Source: Myxococcus hansupus
Lineage (GTDB): Bacteria; Myxococcota; Myxococcia; Myxococcales; Myxococcaceae
NCBI RefSeq assembly: GCF_000280925.3
Contig: NZ_CP012109.1
Span: 1,488,001 to 1,552,000 of the forward strand
Reading direction: 5' to 3'
DNA length: 64,000 bases
The position numbers and the translations under genes are program-made. Under the pieces are notes generated by a model. The model did no database searches and had not been told where the DNA came from. It saw only the letters and a program-made list of their open reading frames with translations. Positions 18,985 to 26,307 of this stretch are shown piece by piece; within the stretch, counting starts at the first letter, position 1, and every line of letters starts with the position of its first letter.

Positions 18985-19483
18985 GGCGGATCTTCTGCTC
19001 GCTCTTTTCCCGGCAGAAGGTGCAGAAGATGGCCTCACCCTGGATGAAGGACGGCGTCCAGGGCGGGTACATCGAGCACCGCGGGTCCAGGCAGTGATGC
19101 AGCTCCCAGAGGTGGCCCAACTGGTGGAGCGCGTGGCGGGAGACGGCCTTGAAGGCGCTCTCCAGGTCCTTGTGGGGCGCGATGGTGAGGATGGCGCGGT
19201 CCCGGCCCTGGCGCGCGAAGCCCGCCGTCGGGGCCACGCCGCTGGGCAGCTCGCGGTCCTTCAGCTTGCGCGTGGTGAGGATGAGCACCTTGTCGTCCTT
19301 GTAGGAACGGATGCCCTTCACCTCATCAATCAGCTTCTCCGCGTCCAGCGGCTCGGACATGCCCGCGGGCACCTCGGCGCTGCCGGAGTGCTCGCTGCCC
19401 ACGCCGAACGCCGTGTAGAGCGTGCGGTTGAACTTCGCGAGTTGCTTGTCGTCGAAGGGGTCCAGCGTCACGACGCGAATCAC
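18971..19483 (-). CDS. carG: CarG, zinc-binding archaemetzincin-like transcription cofactor
   Basis: A 170-residue protein with the archaemetzincin zinc pattern but an altered active site. HQLGHLWELHHC at 120-131 keeps His120, His124 and His130 but has Gln121 where proteases have Glu and Glu127 where they have Gly. Structural Cys follow at 131, 136, 154 and 157 (CLDPRCSM, CTFC). From established work on Myxococcus xanthus, CarG is a zinc protein that lacks protease activity and acts with CarD in light-induced carotenogenesis and fruiting body development. The position 82 bp downstream of carD supports this. It overlaps the next gene slightly. Confidence 0.93.
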   Translation of the reverse strand: MIRVVTLDPFDDKQLAKFNRTLYTAFGVGSEHSGSAEVPAGMSEPLDAEKLIDEVKGIRSYKDDKVLILTTRKLKDRELPSGVAPTAGFARQGRDRAILTIAPHKDLESAFKAVSRHALHQLGHLWELHHCLDPRCSMYPPWTPSFIQGEAIFCTFCREKSEQKIRLAKS

Positions 19484-19565
19484 GGGGCGTCACCTCGGCG
19501 GAAGGGCCCTGGGCGGTGCGGCCATGCGCATCCGTCCGAGGGGGCCCGTCGGTCCATTGGGGCTG

Positions 19566-20510
19566 TCAGCTCTCACCTTCAGGTGGCTTCACCTTCGGGG
19601 GCCGGCCGCGCTTCTTCGGTGCGGCCGGCGGTGCACCTTCCACCTCCGGCGGCTTGGGCTTGGGAGGCCGGCCACGCTTCTTGGGCGCGGCGGGCTCGGC
19701 GCCCTCGGCGGAGGCCTCCGGCTTGGGCTTGGGAGGCCGGCCACGCTTCTTGGGCGCGGCGGGCTCGGCACCCTCTTCACCCTCCGCCTTGGCCTTGGGC
19801 GGGCGGCCGCGCTTCTTGGGCGCGGAGTCCTCGGAGGACTCTTCCTCCTCCTGCGATTCGCCTTCCTCGGAGGGCTCCTCCTCGGCGGGCTCCTCGTCGG
19901 AGGGCAAATCCAGGTCGCTGTCCAGGCCCAGCAGGTCGCTGTCCAGGTCCAGGTCGCCGTCCTCGCGCTGGAACTCGGCGGCGGTGCGCTTGGGGCGCTC
20001 GCGGCCGGGCGGGAAGAGGACGATGTCGATGGCGTCCTCGGCGTTGACCTCGGCGGTGCTCAGCGCGGCGGCGACCTCCGTCACCAACAGGTGACGGGCG
20101 TTGTCGTAGAGCTCGCGCTCCTTCGTAGGCAGGGGGCGCAGCTCGCTCAGGACCTGGAGGCCCTTCACGACCTCGGCCAGACCCATGATGCCGCCCTGGG
20201 TCATCCGGTCCAGGTTGGTGCGGGCGCGCTGCTTCCAATCGAGGTCGGCCTTGTCGCTGTCCGAGCGGAGGAAGGCGAAGATGGCCTCCACGTCCTCGGC
20301 CGAGGCGACCTTGCGCACGCCGATGGCGAGCACCTTGCCTTCAGGCACCATCACGACGGCGCCATCTTCCTCGCGGCGCATCGTGACGAAGGTGAGCTTC
20401 TGTCCCGCCACTTCCTTCACGTCGATGGCGGAAACGCGGCAGACTCCCTGGTTCGGATAGACGACGCGGTCGCCAACCGCGAGCTGGAGTGACGCGGACC
20501 CTTCAGGCAT
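19566..20510 (-). CDS. carD: CarD, CarD_CdnL/TRCF family regulator with HMGA-like tail
   Basis: A 314-residue global regulator. The N-terminal CarD/TRCF (RID) domain begins LAVGDRVVYPNQGVCRVSAI and is followed by a helical part (TKERELYDNARHLLVTEVAA). From about residue 180 the chain becomes very acidic (DLDLDSDLLGLDSDLDL, EEEPSEEGESQEEEES). It ends in four AT hooks of the form PKKRGRPPK. In M. xanthus CarD is 316 residues with the same layout; it binds RNA polymerase and CarG through the RID domain and AT-rich minor grooves through the hooks. ATG 20510 matches the known N-terminus MPEGSASLQLAVGD. First gene of a leftward cluster with carG and a glycosyltransferase pair. Confidence 0.97.
   Translation of the reverse strand: MPEGSASLQLAVGDRVVYPNQGVCRVSAIDVKEVAGQKLTFVTMRREEDGAVVMVPEGKVLAIGVRKVASAEDVEAIFAFLRSDSDKADLDWKQRARTNLDRMTQGGIMGLAEVVKGLQVLSELRPLPTKERELYDNARHLLVTEVAAALSTAEVNAEDAIDIVLFPPGRERPKRTAAEFQREDGDLDLDSDLLGLDSDLDLPSDEEPAEEEPSEEGESQEEEESSEDSAPKKRGRPPKAKAEGEEGAEPAAPKKRGRPPKPKPEASAEGAEPAAPKKRGRPPKPKPPEVEGAPPAAPKKRGRPPKVKPPEGES
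19590..19826 (-). repeat. AT-hook coding repeats of carD
   Basis: Four degenerate direct repeats, each coding for APKKRGRPPK and a short Pro/Lys/Glu linker, lie at roughly 19595, 19652, 19730 and 19796. The two inner units are almost identical at the DNA level, so copy number could change by slippage or recombination. Confidence 0.8.
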
Positions 20511-20591
20511 GTCCCCCTCGCGGGTGAGGTAGTTGGGTGAACGTCGGAAGCGGTTCGGGCTTAGCACCGAGCCACGTCGGACGCCACGAGT

Positions 20592-20798
20592 TTACCGGTG
20601 GATTGCCGCCGTGCGTGCGTCTGTCTGCTGAATTTGCAGGAGCTTGCTCAGCACCAGCTTCTGCCGGGCATCCAGCGCCGCTTCAACCTGTGCATCCGTT
20701 GGCTCCATGCCGTCCACTCCCGGCCGGGCGTCCACGCGCGCGGCCAAACCCAGCGTTCCCATCAGGCCGAACACGGCCACCGCCACCAGCTTCTTCAT
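20592..20798 (-). CDS. Small secreted protein
   Basis: A 68-residue protein with a signal peptide (MKKLVAVAVFGLMGTLGLAARVDA) and an approximately 44-residue mature part, beginning RPGVDGMEPTDAQVEAALDA. The mature part is a predicted amphipathic helix rich in Ala, Gln, Leu and Asp. AAGGAGGACTC precedes the ATG, a strong ribosome site that supports a real gene. No known family is recognised. It lies upstream of carD on the same strand, with 81 bp between, and downstream of the kinase gene. Confidence 0.7.
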   Translation of the reverse strand: MKKLVAVAVFGLMGTLGLAARVDARPGVDGMEPTDAQVEAALDARQKLVLSKLLQIQQTDARTAAIHR

Positions 20799-20870
20799 GG
20801 TGAGTCCTCCTTGCGGCCCAGGGTAGGGGGCGGCCTTCGCTGATCAACTTTTCGGCGACAGGTCGCTGCA

Positions 20871-20884
20871 CCGCTGTAGCGGTC
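20871..20884 (-). terminator. Short palindrome after the kinase gene
   Basis: ACCGCT and AGCGGT with a 2-bp centre form a perfect inverted repeat two bases beyond the kinase stop codon. Position suggests a terminator or an RNA processing stem; there is no T tract. Confidence 0.4.
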
Positions 20885-20886
20885 CG

Positions 20887-23258
20887 TTACGGGGTGTGCG
20901 TCCCGGGAGGCGCCGGCTGCTCGGAGGGCGGGCTGCCGGGCGCCCCGGCGGGGGACACCTCCAGCATCAGGCCGCCGCTGTTGTCCGCCAGGTGGTCGTC
21001 CGGGAAGGCGAGCTGGAGCCAGGTGGCGCCCTGGAGCCGCAGGGGCCGCCCCACCTCCAACAAGATGAGGGTGCCCGCGGACGCCTCGGGGCCCTCGCCG
21101 GTGCCATGCAGGCCCAGCACGCGGCCCACGGGCCCGCCTTCGAAGCCGCGGGTGTGTGCGGGCTCGGACGTATCCCGCACCACGACGTCGTATGGCGTCT
21201 GGGCGTCCAGCTCGCGCAGGAGGAAGCGGTCGGCGCGCGACAGCTTCACCGCGTGGGTCCGTGCGTCCAGGCGGAGCGTGGTGGTGGCGCTGTCGTCATC
21301 CCATTCGCGGACGCGGACGCGCAGGGTGCCCTGGTTGTCCGTCCGGTCCGCGTCCAGCAGGAAGACGTGGAGCCGCGACGCGTTGCGCACCCGCCGCTCC
21401 TCGCCGTCCAGCAGGCCGAAGGATTCGTTCGCCGCCAGCCGCGTGTCGCCTTCCAGGAAGTAGCCCGCCTTCTCCACCCGGCTGGGGCCGCCCAGCGAGG
21501 CCTCACCCTCCACGCGCACGCTGTAGGTGCGCGCTGGGTCCAGCCGCATCTGCGCGGTGGAGAGGTAGGGCACGCGGAAGGCATGGGCCACGCTGGACAG
21601 CGGCAGTTGCGCCGTCCCCTCGGGCATCCGCGCCTCCTGGGGCGGCGGCGGTCGGGCCTCCGGGTGTGCCGGGGGCGCGGGGGGCGCCGGGGCAGGAGCC
21701 GGGCGTGGACGGCCAGGGTGGTGCCGCTTTCGGCGCGCAGCGTCTGGCTCCAGGGCACCATGCCGGTGGCCTGGACCTCGAGCAGGTGCTCCGTGTCCGC
21801 GGAGAGCTGCGTGAGCAGCGCGGGCGTATGCGCGGTGTGCTGCCGCCCGTTCACCCGGATGGCCGCGCCCGGCGGCGACGAGCTCAGCTCCACGGAGAAG
21901 GTGCCCGCGTTGTTCGTCACCAGCATCGCGAGCGTGGCCGTCAGCGCCACGGCGATGGGCGCGCCTATCGCCACCGCCCAGGGCAGCCCGAAGGGGCCCG
22001 TGGGTGTCGGGGGCGTGGGTGTCGCGTCGGCGAGGGGCACCCCGTCCGTGCCCGGCAGCACGGGGAGGGGCAGCGTGGTGCGCTCGGGGCGAAACGCGGC
22101 GGGAGGACTGGCGGCCGAGGACGGCTCCAGCGGCGGCAGGTCGTCCGGCAGCTCGATGTCCGCGATGGGGGTGCGCTCTTCCTCCGGGTCGAGGGCGGAC
22201 AGCTCGCGGACGGGCGGCGCGGCATCCCGGAAGGGGCGGCGATCCAGGGTCGACTGCGTCCACCGGGCCATCTGGGCCAGGAACTCGCGAGGGAGCAGCA
22301 CCGGGCGGCCCTCGCCCACCAGTTCCGCTTCGAAGAGGTAGCCCATGAAGTGGGCGCGAGCGCTGGACGACACATCGGGCGCGGCCGTGTGGAGGTGCCG
22401 GGTGAGGGCCTCGGCGAAGGCCTCCGCGGTGGCGTAGCGCTGCTCGCGCTCCACGGCCAGGGCGTTGAGGAGGATGCGCTCCAGCGCGGTGGGGATGCCC
22501 GGGTTGAGGTCGCGAGGGCGCGGAAAGTCGCCCAGCGCGAGCTTGCGCAGCACGTCCTCCATCTTCCCTTCGAAGGGGAGACGGCCGCACAGCATCTCGT
22601 AGATGACGACAGCCGCGGCGAAGATGTCCGAGCGCGCGTCGGGCTCTCGCCCGCGGACCTGCTCCGGCGCGAAGTACGTGTACTTGCCCTTCAGCTCGTG
22701 CTCCTCGGGCTCGGAGCAGCCCGCCAGCCGGGCCCGCGCGATGCCGAAGTCCACCAACTTCACCTGGCCTTCGTAGCTGAGCAGCACGTTCTGCGGGCTC
22801 ACGTCGCGGTGCACGATGTGGAGCGGCCGGCCGCGCTCGTCCAGGCGCGTGTGCGCGTAGGCCAGGCCCTCGAGCATCTCCACGGCGATGAGCAGGGCCA
22901 GCGGTTGGGGCAGGGTGTACATGCCCTTCTCCCGCGCGCGCCGCATGACGCTCGACAGGGTGCGGCCATCCACCCACTCCATGGCGATGAAGTACTCGCC
23001 ATCCACCTCACCGAAGTCGAAGACCTGGGCGATGTTGCCGTGGCTCAGTCCCGCCGCGATGCGCGCCTCGTTGACGAACATCGACAGGAACGCGCTGTTG
23101 TCCGCGTAGCCCGGGAGGATTTTCTTGATGACCACCGGCTTGGTGACGCCCGCCGCGGCCGTCATGCGGGCGCGGTAGATCTCCGCCATCCCGCCCGTCG
23201 CGATGCGCTCGAGCAACTTGTACTTCCCGAAATGGTGCCCTTCGGAAGGCTGCTGCAC
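20887..23258 (-). CDS. PEGA-containing Ser/Thr protein kinase (apparent frameshift)
   Basis: A eukaryotic-like kinase of about 790 residues if one base is restored. The kinase domain is complete: glycine loop IATGGMAEIYRA (19-30), Lys45 in VVIKKI, HRDVSPQN (150-157) and DFG (170-172). After about residue 330 come a linker, a TM segment (AVAIGAPIAVALTATLAMLV), a PEGA domain (GTFSVELSSSPPGAAIRVNG) and a C-terminal beta-rich domain ending PGTHTP. The two halves are in different frames, joined in a C-rich Pro/Ala stretch (21671-21692) where one C seems missing. Start GTG 23258 is favoured by an upstream GAAGGAG; an ATG at 23342 lacks one. It probably phosphorylates cytoplasmic targets; which ones is unknown. 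Confidence 0.85.
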
Positions 23259-23592
23259 GTGTGTTCCAGCTCCTTCAGGCGCAGGTGGCCGCTGCGCCAA
23301 GGGGGCCCTCGCTGTCGTCGCGTGGGCTGGAAAAGGTATCATGGGGTAGGCAAAACGCCATCGCAGGAAAATTCCGCCACGTATGGCTATGCGGTCGATG
23401 CGTCCCTTTTCTCGTTTCGCGATAACCCCCCGCCAAAAGCTCACCGGCGCCTGCTGGCCCTCGCCGGGCGCGGAAGGATGCCTGCTTCGGGAAAGGCCTG
23501 CTGTCGCGGCCTCATGTGCGACGTTGGATGGCGGCCACTTGGGGTCGCGGCAGACACATCCTGGCGGCGGATTTCAACGCGGGTGTTTGGCG
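23259..23592. other. Divergent intergenic region, kinase and lipoprotein genes
   Basis: No supportable gene. It carries the promoters for the leftward kinase gene and the rightward lipoprotein gene. The stretch around 23330-23430 is more AT-rich than its surroundings and is the likeliest promoter area, but I cannot point to a convincing -35/-10 pair. Confidence 0.45.
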
Positions 23593-24411
23593 GTGCGCGT
23601 CGTGCGTCAAATGACACAGGTGGTCGCGGCCGTATGTCTCATGGTCGCCGGGGTTGGGTGCCGTGAGGAGAAGCCCGCCGAGCCGCTCAAATCCTTGAAG
23701 CCGGAGCCCTTGCCTTCGTTGCCCGCGTCGGGTTCGGCGCCGGACACGCGGGGGCCCTTGGAGGACGTGGCGGGCCCTGTCTACGGCGAGCCGCTTCCGG
23801 CCGATGCCCTGCGCGTGGAACTGGCTGGCGAGCGTGTGCGTCTGGGCGCGGAGGCCTTCTCGCCGGTTCGTCCGGAAGACGCCGTGACGCTGACGCAGCG
23901 TGTGAAGGGGCGCACCGTGCTCGTGGTTCCGGACGCGGACACGTTCCTGGTTCAGGCATCGGAGCTGTTGGCCGTGCTGCGGGAGTCGGCGGCGACGGTG
24001 TGGCTGGCGCATCCGGACGGGCCGGTGGCGTATCCGGTGGTGCTGCGCGACGAGGCGGGCTTCCGCGCCTGGTTGGAAGAGGTCGCGCCGGGCAAGCTGC
24101 GCATCATCATGCGCGGGGACGGCTTCGAGCTCACCACCAGCGTGGGCAAGCTGCCGGGCCCTGACGCGAACGGTCCCTCGGTGCCGGTGCGAGAGGGACG
24201 GCAGGACATCGTCACCCTGCGCAAGGGGCTCGGCCTGCTGAAGGGGCGCTTCAAGACGTCCGAGGACATCTGCCTGGTGCCCTCGTTCGGCATGGAGGTC
24301 GCGCAGGTGGCGCGGGCGCTGGGGGGCGTGTTCTCCGCGCCGGGCGAGCCGATCTTCGACACGTTGTGCCTCGTCTATCCGACGCCGCATCGGCCGACGG
24401 ACGCGGGCTGA
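23593..24411 (+). CDS. Lipoprotein of unknown function
   Basis: A predicted lipoprotein of about 272 residues with signal VRVVRQMTQVVAAVCLMVAGVGC and lipobox GVGC. GTG 23593 gives the best basic n-region; GTG 23602 and ATG 23611 are alternatives. A Pro-rich spacer (KSLKPEPLPSLPASGSAPD) is followed by an alpha/beta domain with RTVLVVPDADTFLVQASELL and a C-terminal part with SEDICLVPSFGMEVAQVARAL and DTLCLVYP. The layout looks like the periplasmic ExbD-like or biopolymer transport-related domains of myxobacteria, but without ion-coupling partners nearby I leave the function open. Divergent from the kinase. Confidence 0.75.
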   Translation: MRVVRQMTQVVAAVCLMVAGVGCREEKPAEPLKSLKPEPLPSLPASGSAPDTRGPLEDVAGPVYGEPLPADALRVELAGERVRLGAEAFSPVRPEDAVTLTQRVKGRTVLVVPDADTFLVQASELLAVLRESAATVWLAHPDGPVAYPVVLRDEAGFRAWLEEVAPGKLRIIMRGDGFELTTSVGKLPGPDANGPSVPVREGRQDIVTLRKGLGLLKGRFKTSEDICLVPSFGMEVAQVARALGGVFSAPGEPIFDTLCLVYPTPHRPTDAG

Positions 24412-24572
24412 CGCAGCGGCTCGGAGGGCGGCCTTTGGCCCCGTGTGAAGTGAACGCGGGGGAATAGGCAAGAACGCCGGGGGCCTGGGCAATGGCCGGA
24501 CGCGGGTCGTTTCCTAGTGTCGGCCACGAATGACCGTGGAGCGAGGGCTCCACGCCGACAGGAGGACCGCCC

Positions 24573-25058
24573 ATGCGTCACATTCGAACCCTGGCCTCTT
24601 TCATCCCTGCCTGCGTGCTGGCGCTGCTCGTGAGCGTGCCGGGCCTCGCCGGTGCCGCCGACACGGACTTGGAGGCGGCCAACACCGCGTTGGTCAAGAA
24701 GGCCTTCGAGGATTGGAAGCACGGACGCGGTAGCGTGTTCGACTTGCTGTCCGAGCGCGCCGAATGGGTCGTGGCGGGCTCCAGTCCCGTGTCCGGCGTC
24801 TACCGCTCGCGGGATGAGTTCATGAAGCAGGCGGTGAATCCCATCACCGCGCGGCTGTCGACGCCCATCGTGCCCGAGGTCCGGCACATCCTGACGCAGG
24901 GCGAGCACGTCGTGGTGTTCTGGGAGGGGCGTGCGACGGCGCGCGATGGCAGCCTCTACAAGAACAGCTACGCCTGGCACCTCGTCCTGGAGAAGGGCCG
25001 TGTCACCCGTGTGGTCGCGTTCCTCGACACCTGGCGGCTGCATCAACTGATGAAGTGA
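24573..25058 (+). CDS. Secreted SnoaL/NTF2-like protein
   Basis: A 161-residue protein with a signal peptide (MRHIRTLASFIPACVLALLVSVPGLAGAA). The mature domain reads as an NTF2-like (SnoaL) fold. A first helix with VKKAFEDWKHGRGSVFDLLS is followed by WVVAGSSPVSGVYRSRDEFM, and the last strands are HVVVFWEGRATARDGSLYKN and AWHLVLEKGRVTRVVAFLDT. Family members are small-molecule-binding or isomerase-like domains with varied roles. AGGAGG lies just before ATG 24573. It ends 11 bp before the TTGACA box of the SRPBCC-ArsR unit, so it is probably not part of that operon. Confidence 0.82.
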   Translation: MRHIRTLASFIPACVLALLVSVPGLAGAADTDLEAANTALVKKAFEDWKHGRGSVFDLLSERAEWVVAGSSPVSGVYRSRDEFMKQAVNPITARLSTPIVPEVRHILTQGEHVVVFWEGRATARDGSLYKNSYAWHLVLEKGRVTRVVAFLDTWRLHQLMK

Positions 25059-25069
25059 GCACGGGCGTG

Positions 25070-25098
25070 TTGACAGATGCCTTGAGGCTTCCAATATA
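25070..25098 (+). promoter_or_regulatory. Promoter of the SRPBCC-arsR unit
   Basis: A consensus -35 TTGACA (25070-25075) and a -10-like AATATA (25093-25098) are separated by 17 bp. The -10 box overlaps the palindromic operator, so repressor binding would occlude RNA polymerase. Confidence 0.55.
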
Positions 25099-25117
25099 TA
25101 AGTCCGAACTTATATAT
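25094..25117. promoter_or_regulatory. ArsR-type palindromic operator
   Basis: Perfect inverted repeat ATATATAAGT / ACTTATATAT separated by CCGA, standing out as an AT-rich island in GC-rich DNA. It lies 9 bp before the SRPBCC start codon and over the -10 box. The ArsR-family gene immediately downstream is the obvious candidate to bind it. Confidence 0.75.
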
Positions 25118-25126
25118 GGAGGCCGC

Positions 25127-25789
25127 ATGAGCAACGTGGAGCGTTACCTGGGGGCCGTCGTGCGGGAAGTGGAGCACCGTGAGCACGAGGGCAAGCCCGC
25201 GCGGGTCGTCGTGGCGATGCGCGACTACGACACGACGGTCGACGACTTGTGGGATGCGCTGACCAACCCCGAGCGCCTTCCGCGCTGGTTCCTGCCGGTG
25301 TCCGGCGACCTGAAGCTGGGCGGCCGTTACCAGTTCAAGGGCAACGCGGGTGGGACGGTGACCCGCTGCGAGCCGCCGAAGCACCTGGCGGCGACGTGGG
25401 AATTCGGTGGGGGCATCAGTTGGGTGGACGTCATCCTCGCCGAGGCCCCGGGCGGTGGGACGCGGCTGCGGTTGGAGCACATGGCCCACGTCGATTCCCA
25501 TTGGAACGACTACGGGCCGGGCGCCGGCGGCGTCGGCTGGGAACTGGCGCTGGTGCAGGGACTGGACAGGCACCTGGCGTCCGGCGGCGCCGCCGTCGAC
25601 AGTGCCGCGGTGGAGGCCTGGACGATGTCGGATGACGGGAAGGCCTTCATCACGGCCAGCAGCGAGGGCTGGGCGCAAGCGGACGTGGCAGCGGGGGAGG
25701 ACGCCGCGGTGGCGAAGGCCCGCGCGGCGCGGACGACCGCGTTCTATACTGGCGCGCCGCCTCCTGACGTGAAGCATCCGGGGACCTGA
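25127..25789 (+). CDS. SRPBCC (AHSA1-like) family protein
   Basis: A 220-residue protein of the START/Bet v1-like superfamily, AHSA1 branch. The signature strand-turn VAMRDYDTTVDDLWDALTNPERLPRWFLPVSGDL is present, followed by GGRYQFKGNAGGTVTRCEPP, LAATWEFGG and the C-terminal helix segment WNDYGPGAGGVGWELALVQG. Such proteins bind hydrophobic ligands and are often encoded with an ArsR-type repressor, as here (8-bp gap). TGGAGG precedes ATG 25127. Expression is likely controlled by the palindrome overlapping its promoter. The ligand is unknown; no Hsp90 link is implied by the family name. Confidence 0.88.
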   Translation: MSNVERYLGAVVREVEHREHEGKPARVVVAMRDYDTTVDDLWDALTNPERLPRWFLPVSGDLKLGGRYQFKGNAGGTVTRCEPPKHLAATWEFGGGISWVDVILAEAPGGGTRLRLEHMAHVDSHWNDYGPGAGGVGWELALVQGLDRHLASGGAAVDSAAVEAWTMSDDGKAFITASSEGWAQADVAAGEDAAVAKARAARTTAFYTGAPPPDVKHPGT

Positions 25790-25797
25790 GCGCGACG

Positions 25798-26151
25798 ATG
25801 CATGCCTTTGACGTCCTGGGTGATCCGGTGCGACGCCGGATTCTCGAACTTCTCATCGAGGGGGAGCGCCCCTCGGGCGAAGTCACGGAGGCCATCCAGG
25901 CCGAATTCGGCATCAGCCAGCCCGCGGTCAGCCAGCACCTGAAGGTCCTCCGGGACAGCGGCTTCGCGGACGTGCGGGCCGAGGGCACTCGCCGTGTCTA
26001 TCGCGTCGACCCCGCGCCGCTGCAGCAGGTTGACGCGTGGCTGGAGCAGTTCCGCGTCTTCTGGACACCTCGGCTGGAGGCGCTCGCCACCGAGGTGGCC
26101 CGCGGCAAGCGGGCCCGCGCCAAGGCGGAAGAAGAAGGCGGCGGCTCGTAG
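25798..26151 (+). CDS. ArsR-family transcriptional regulator
   Basis: A 117-residue winged-helix repressor. It starts FDVLGDPVRRRILELLIEGE, the usual first helix of the family. The recognition helix SQPAVSQHLKVLRDSGF and wing VRAEGTRRVYRVDP follow. The Cys pairs that bind metal in ArsR/CadC are absent, so it probably senses something other than a thiophilic metal or works by another switch. It ends in a Lys/Ala/Glu-rich tail. Co-transcribed with the SRPBCC gene, and the likely ligand of the perfect palindrome upstream of that gene, giving autoregulation. Confidence 0.92.
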   Translation: MHAFDVLGDPVRRRILELLIEGERPSGEVTEAIQAEFGISQPAVSQHLKVLRDSGFADVRAEGTRRVYRVDPAPLQQVDAWLEQFRVFWTPRLEALATEVARGKRARAKAEEEGGGS

Positions 26152-26307
26152 CGCGTGCGCGGTGTCCTGCGGCGCACGTGCGAGGTGCCCGTCCGTGCCC
26201 GTTGACCCGGCGGGGACGCCAGTGCCTCGCGTCGTCGCGAGCTTCCTCGGGACGGAGGATTAGATTCAGGCCCCGGGGCGCTCCCGCCCAGGACCTGGAG
26301 GTCATCG

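Noticed and set aside
18971..19483. Annotation as an active archaemetzincin protease
   Set aside because: The essential Glu is Gln (residue 121) and the gene sits beside carD, matching the non-proteolytic CarG.
21246..21690. The Arg-rich tail of the kinase frame as a genuine C-terminus
   Set aside because: The alternative frame restores a normal beta-rich domain continuing from the PEGA region, whereas the Arg/Pro tail has shadow-frame composition.
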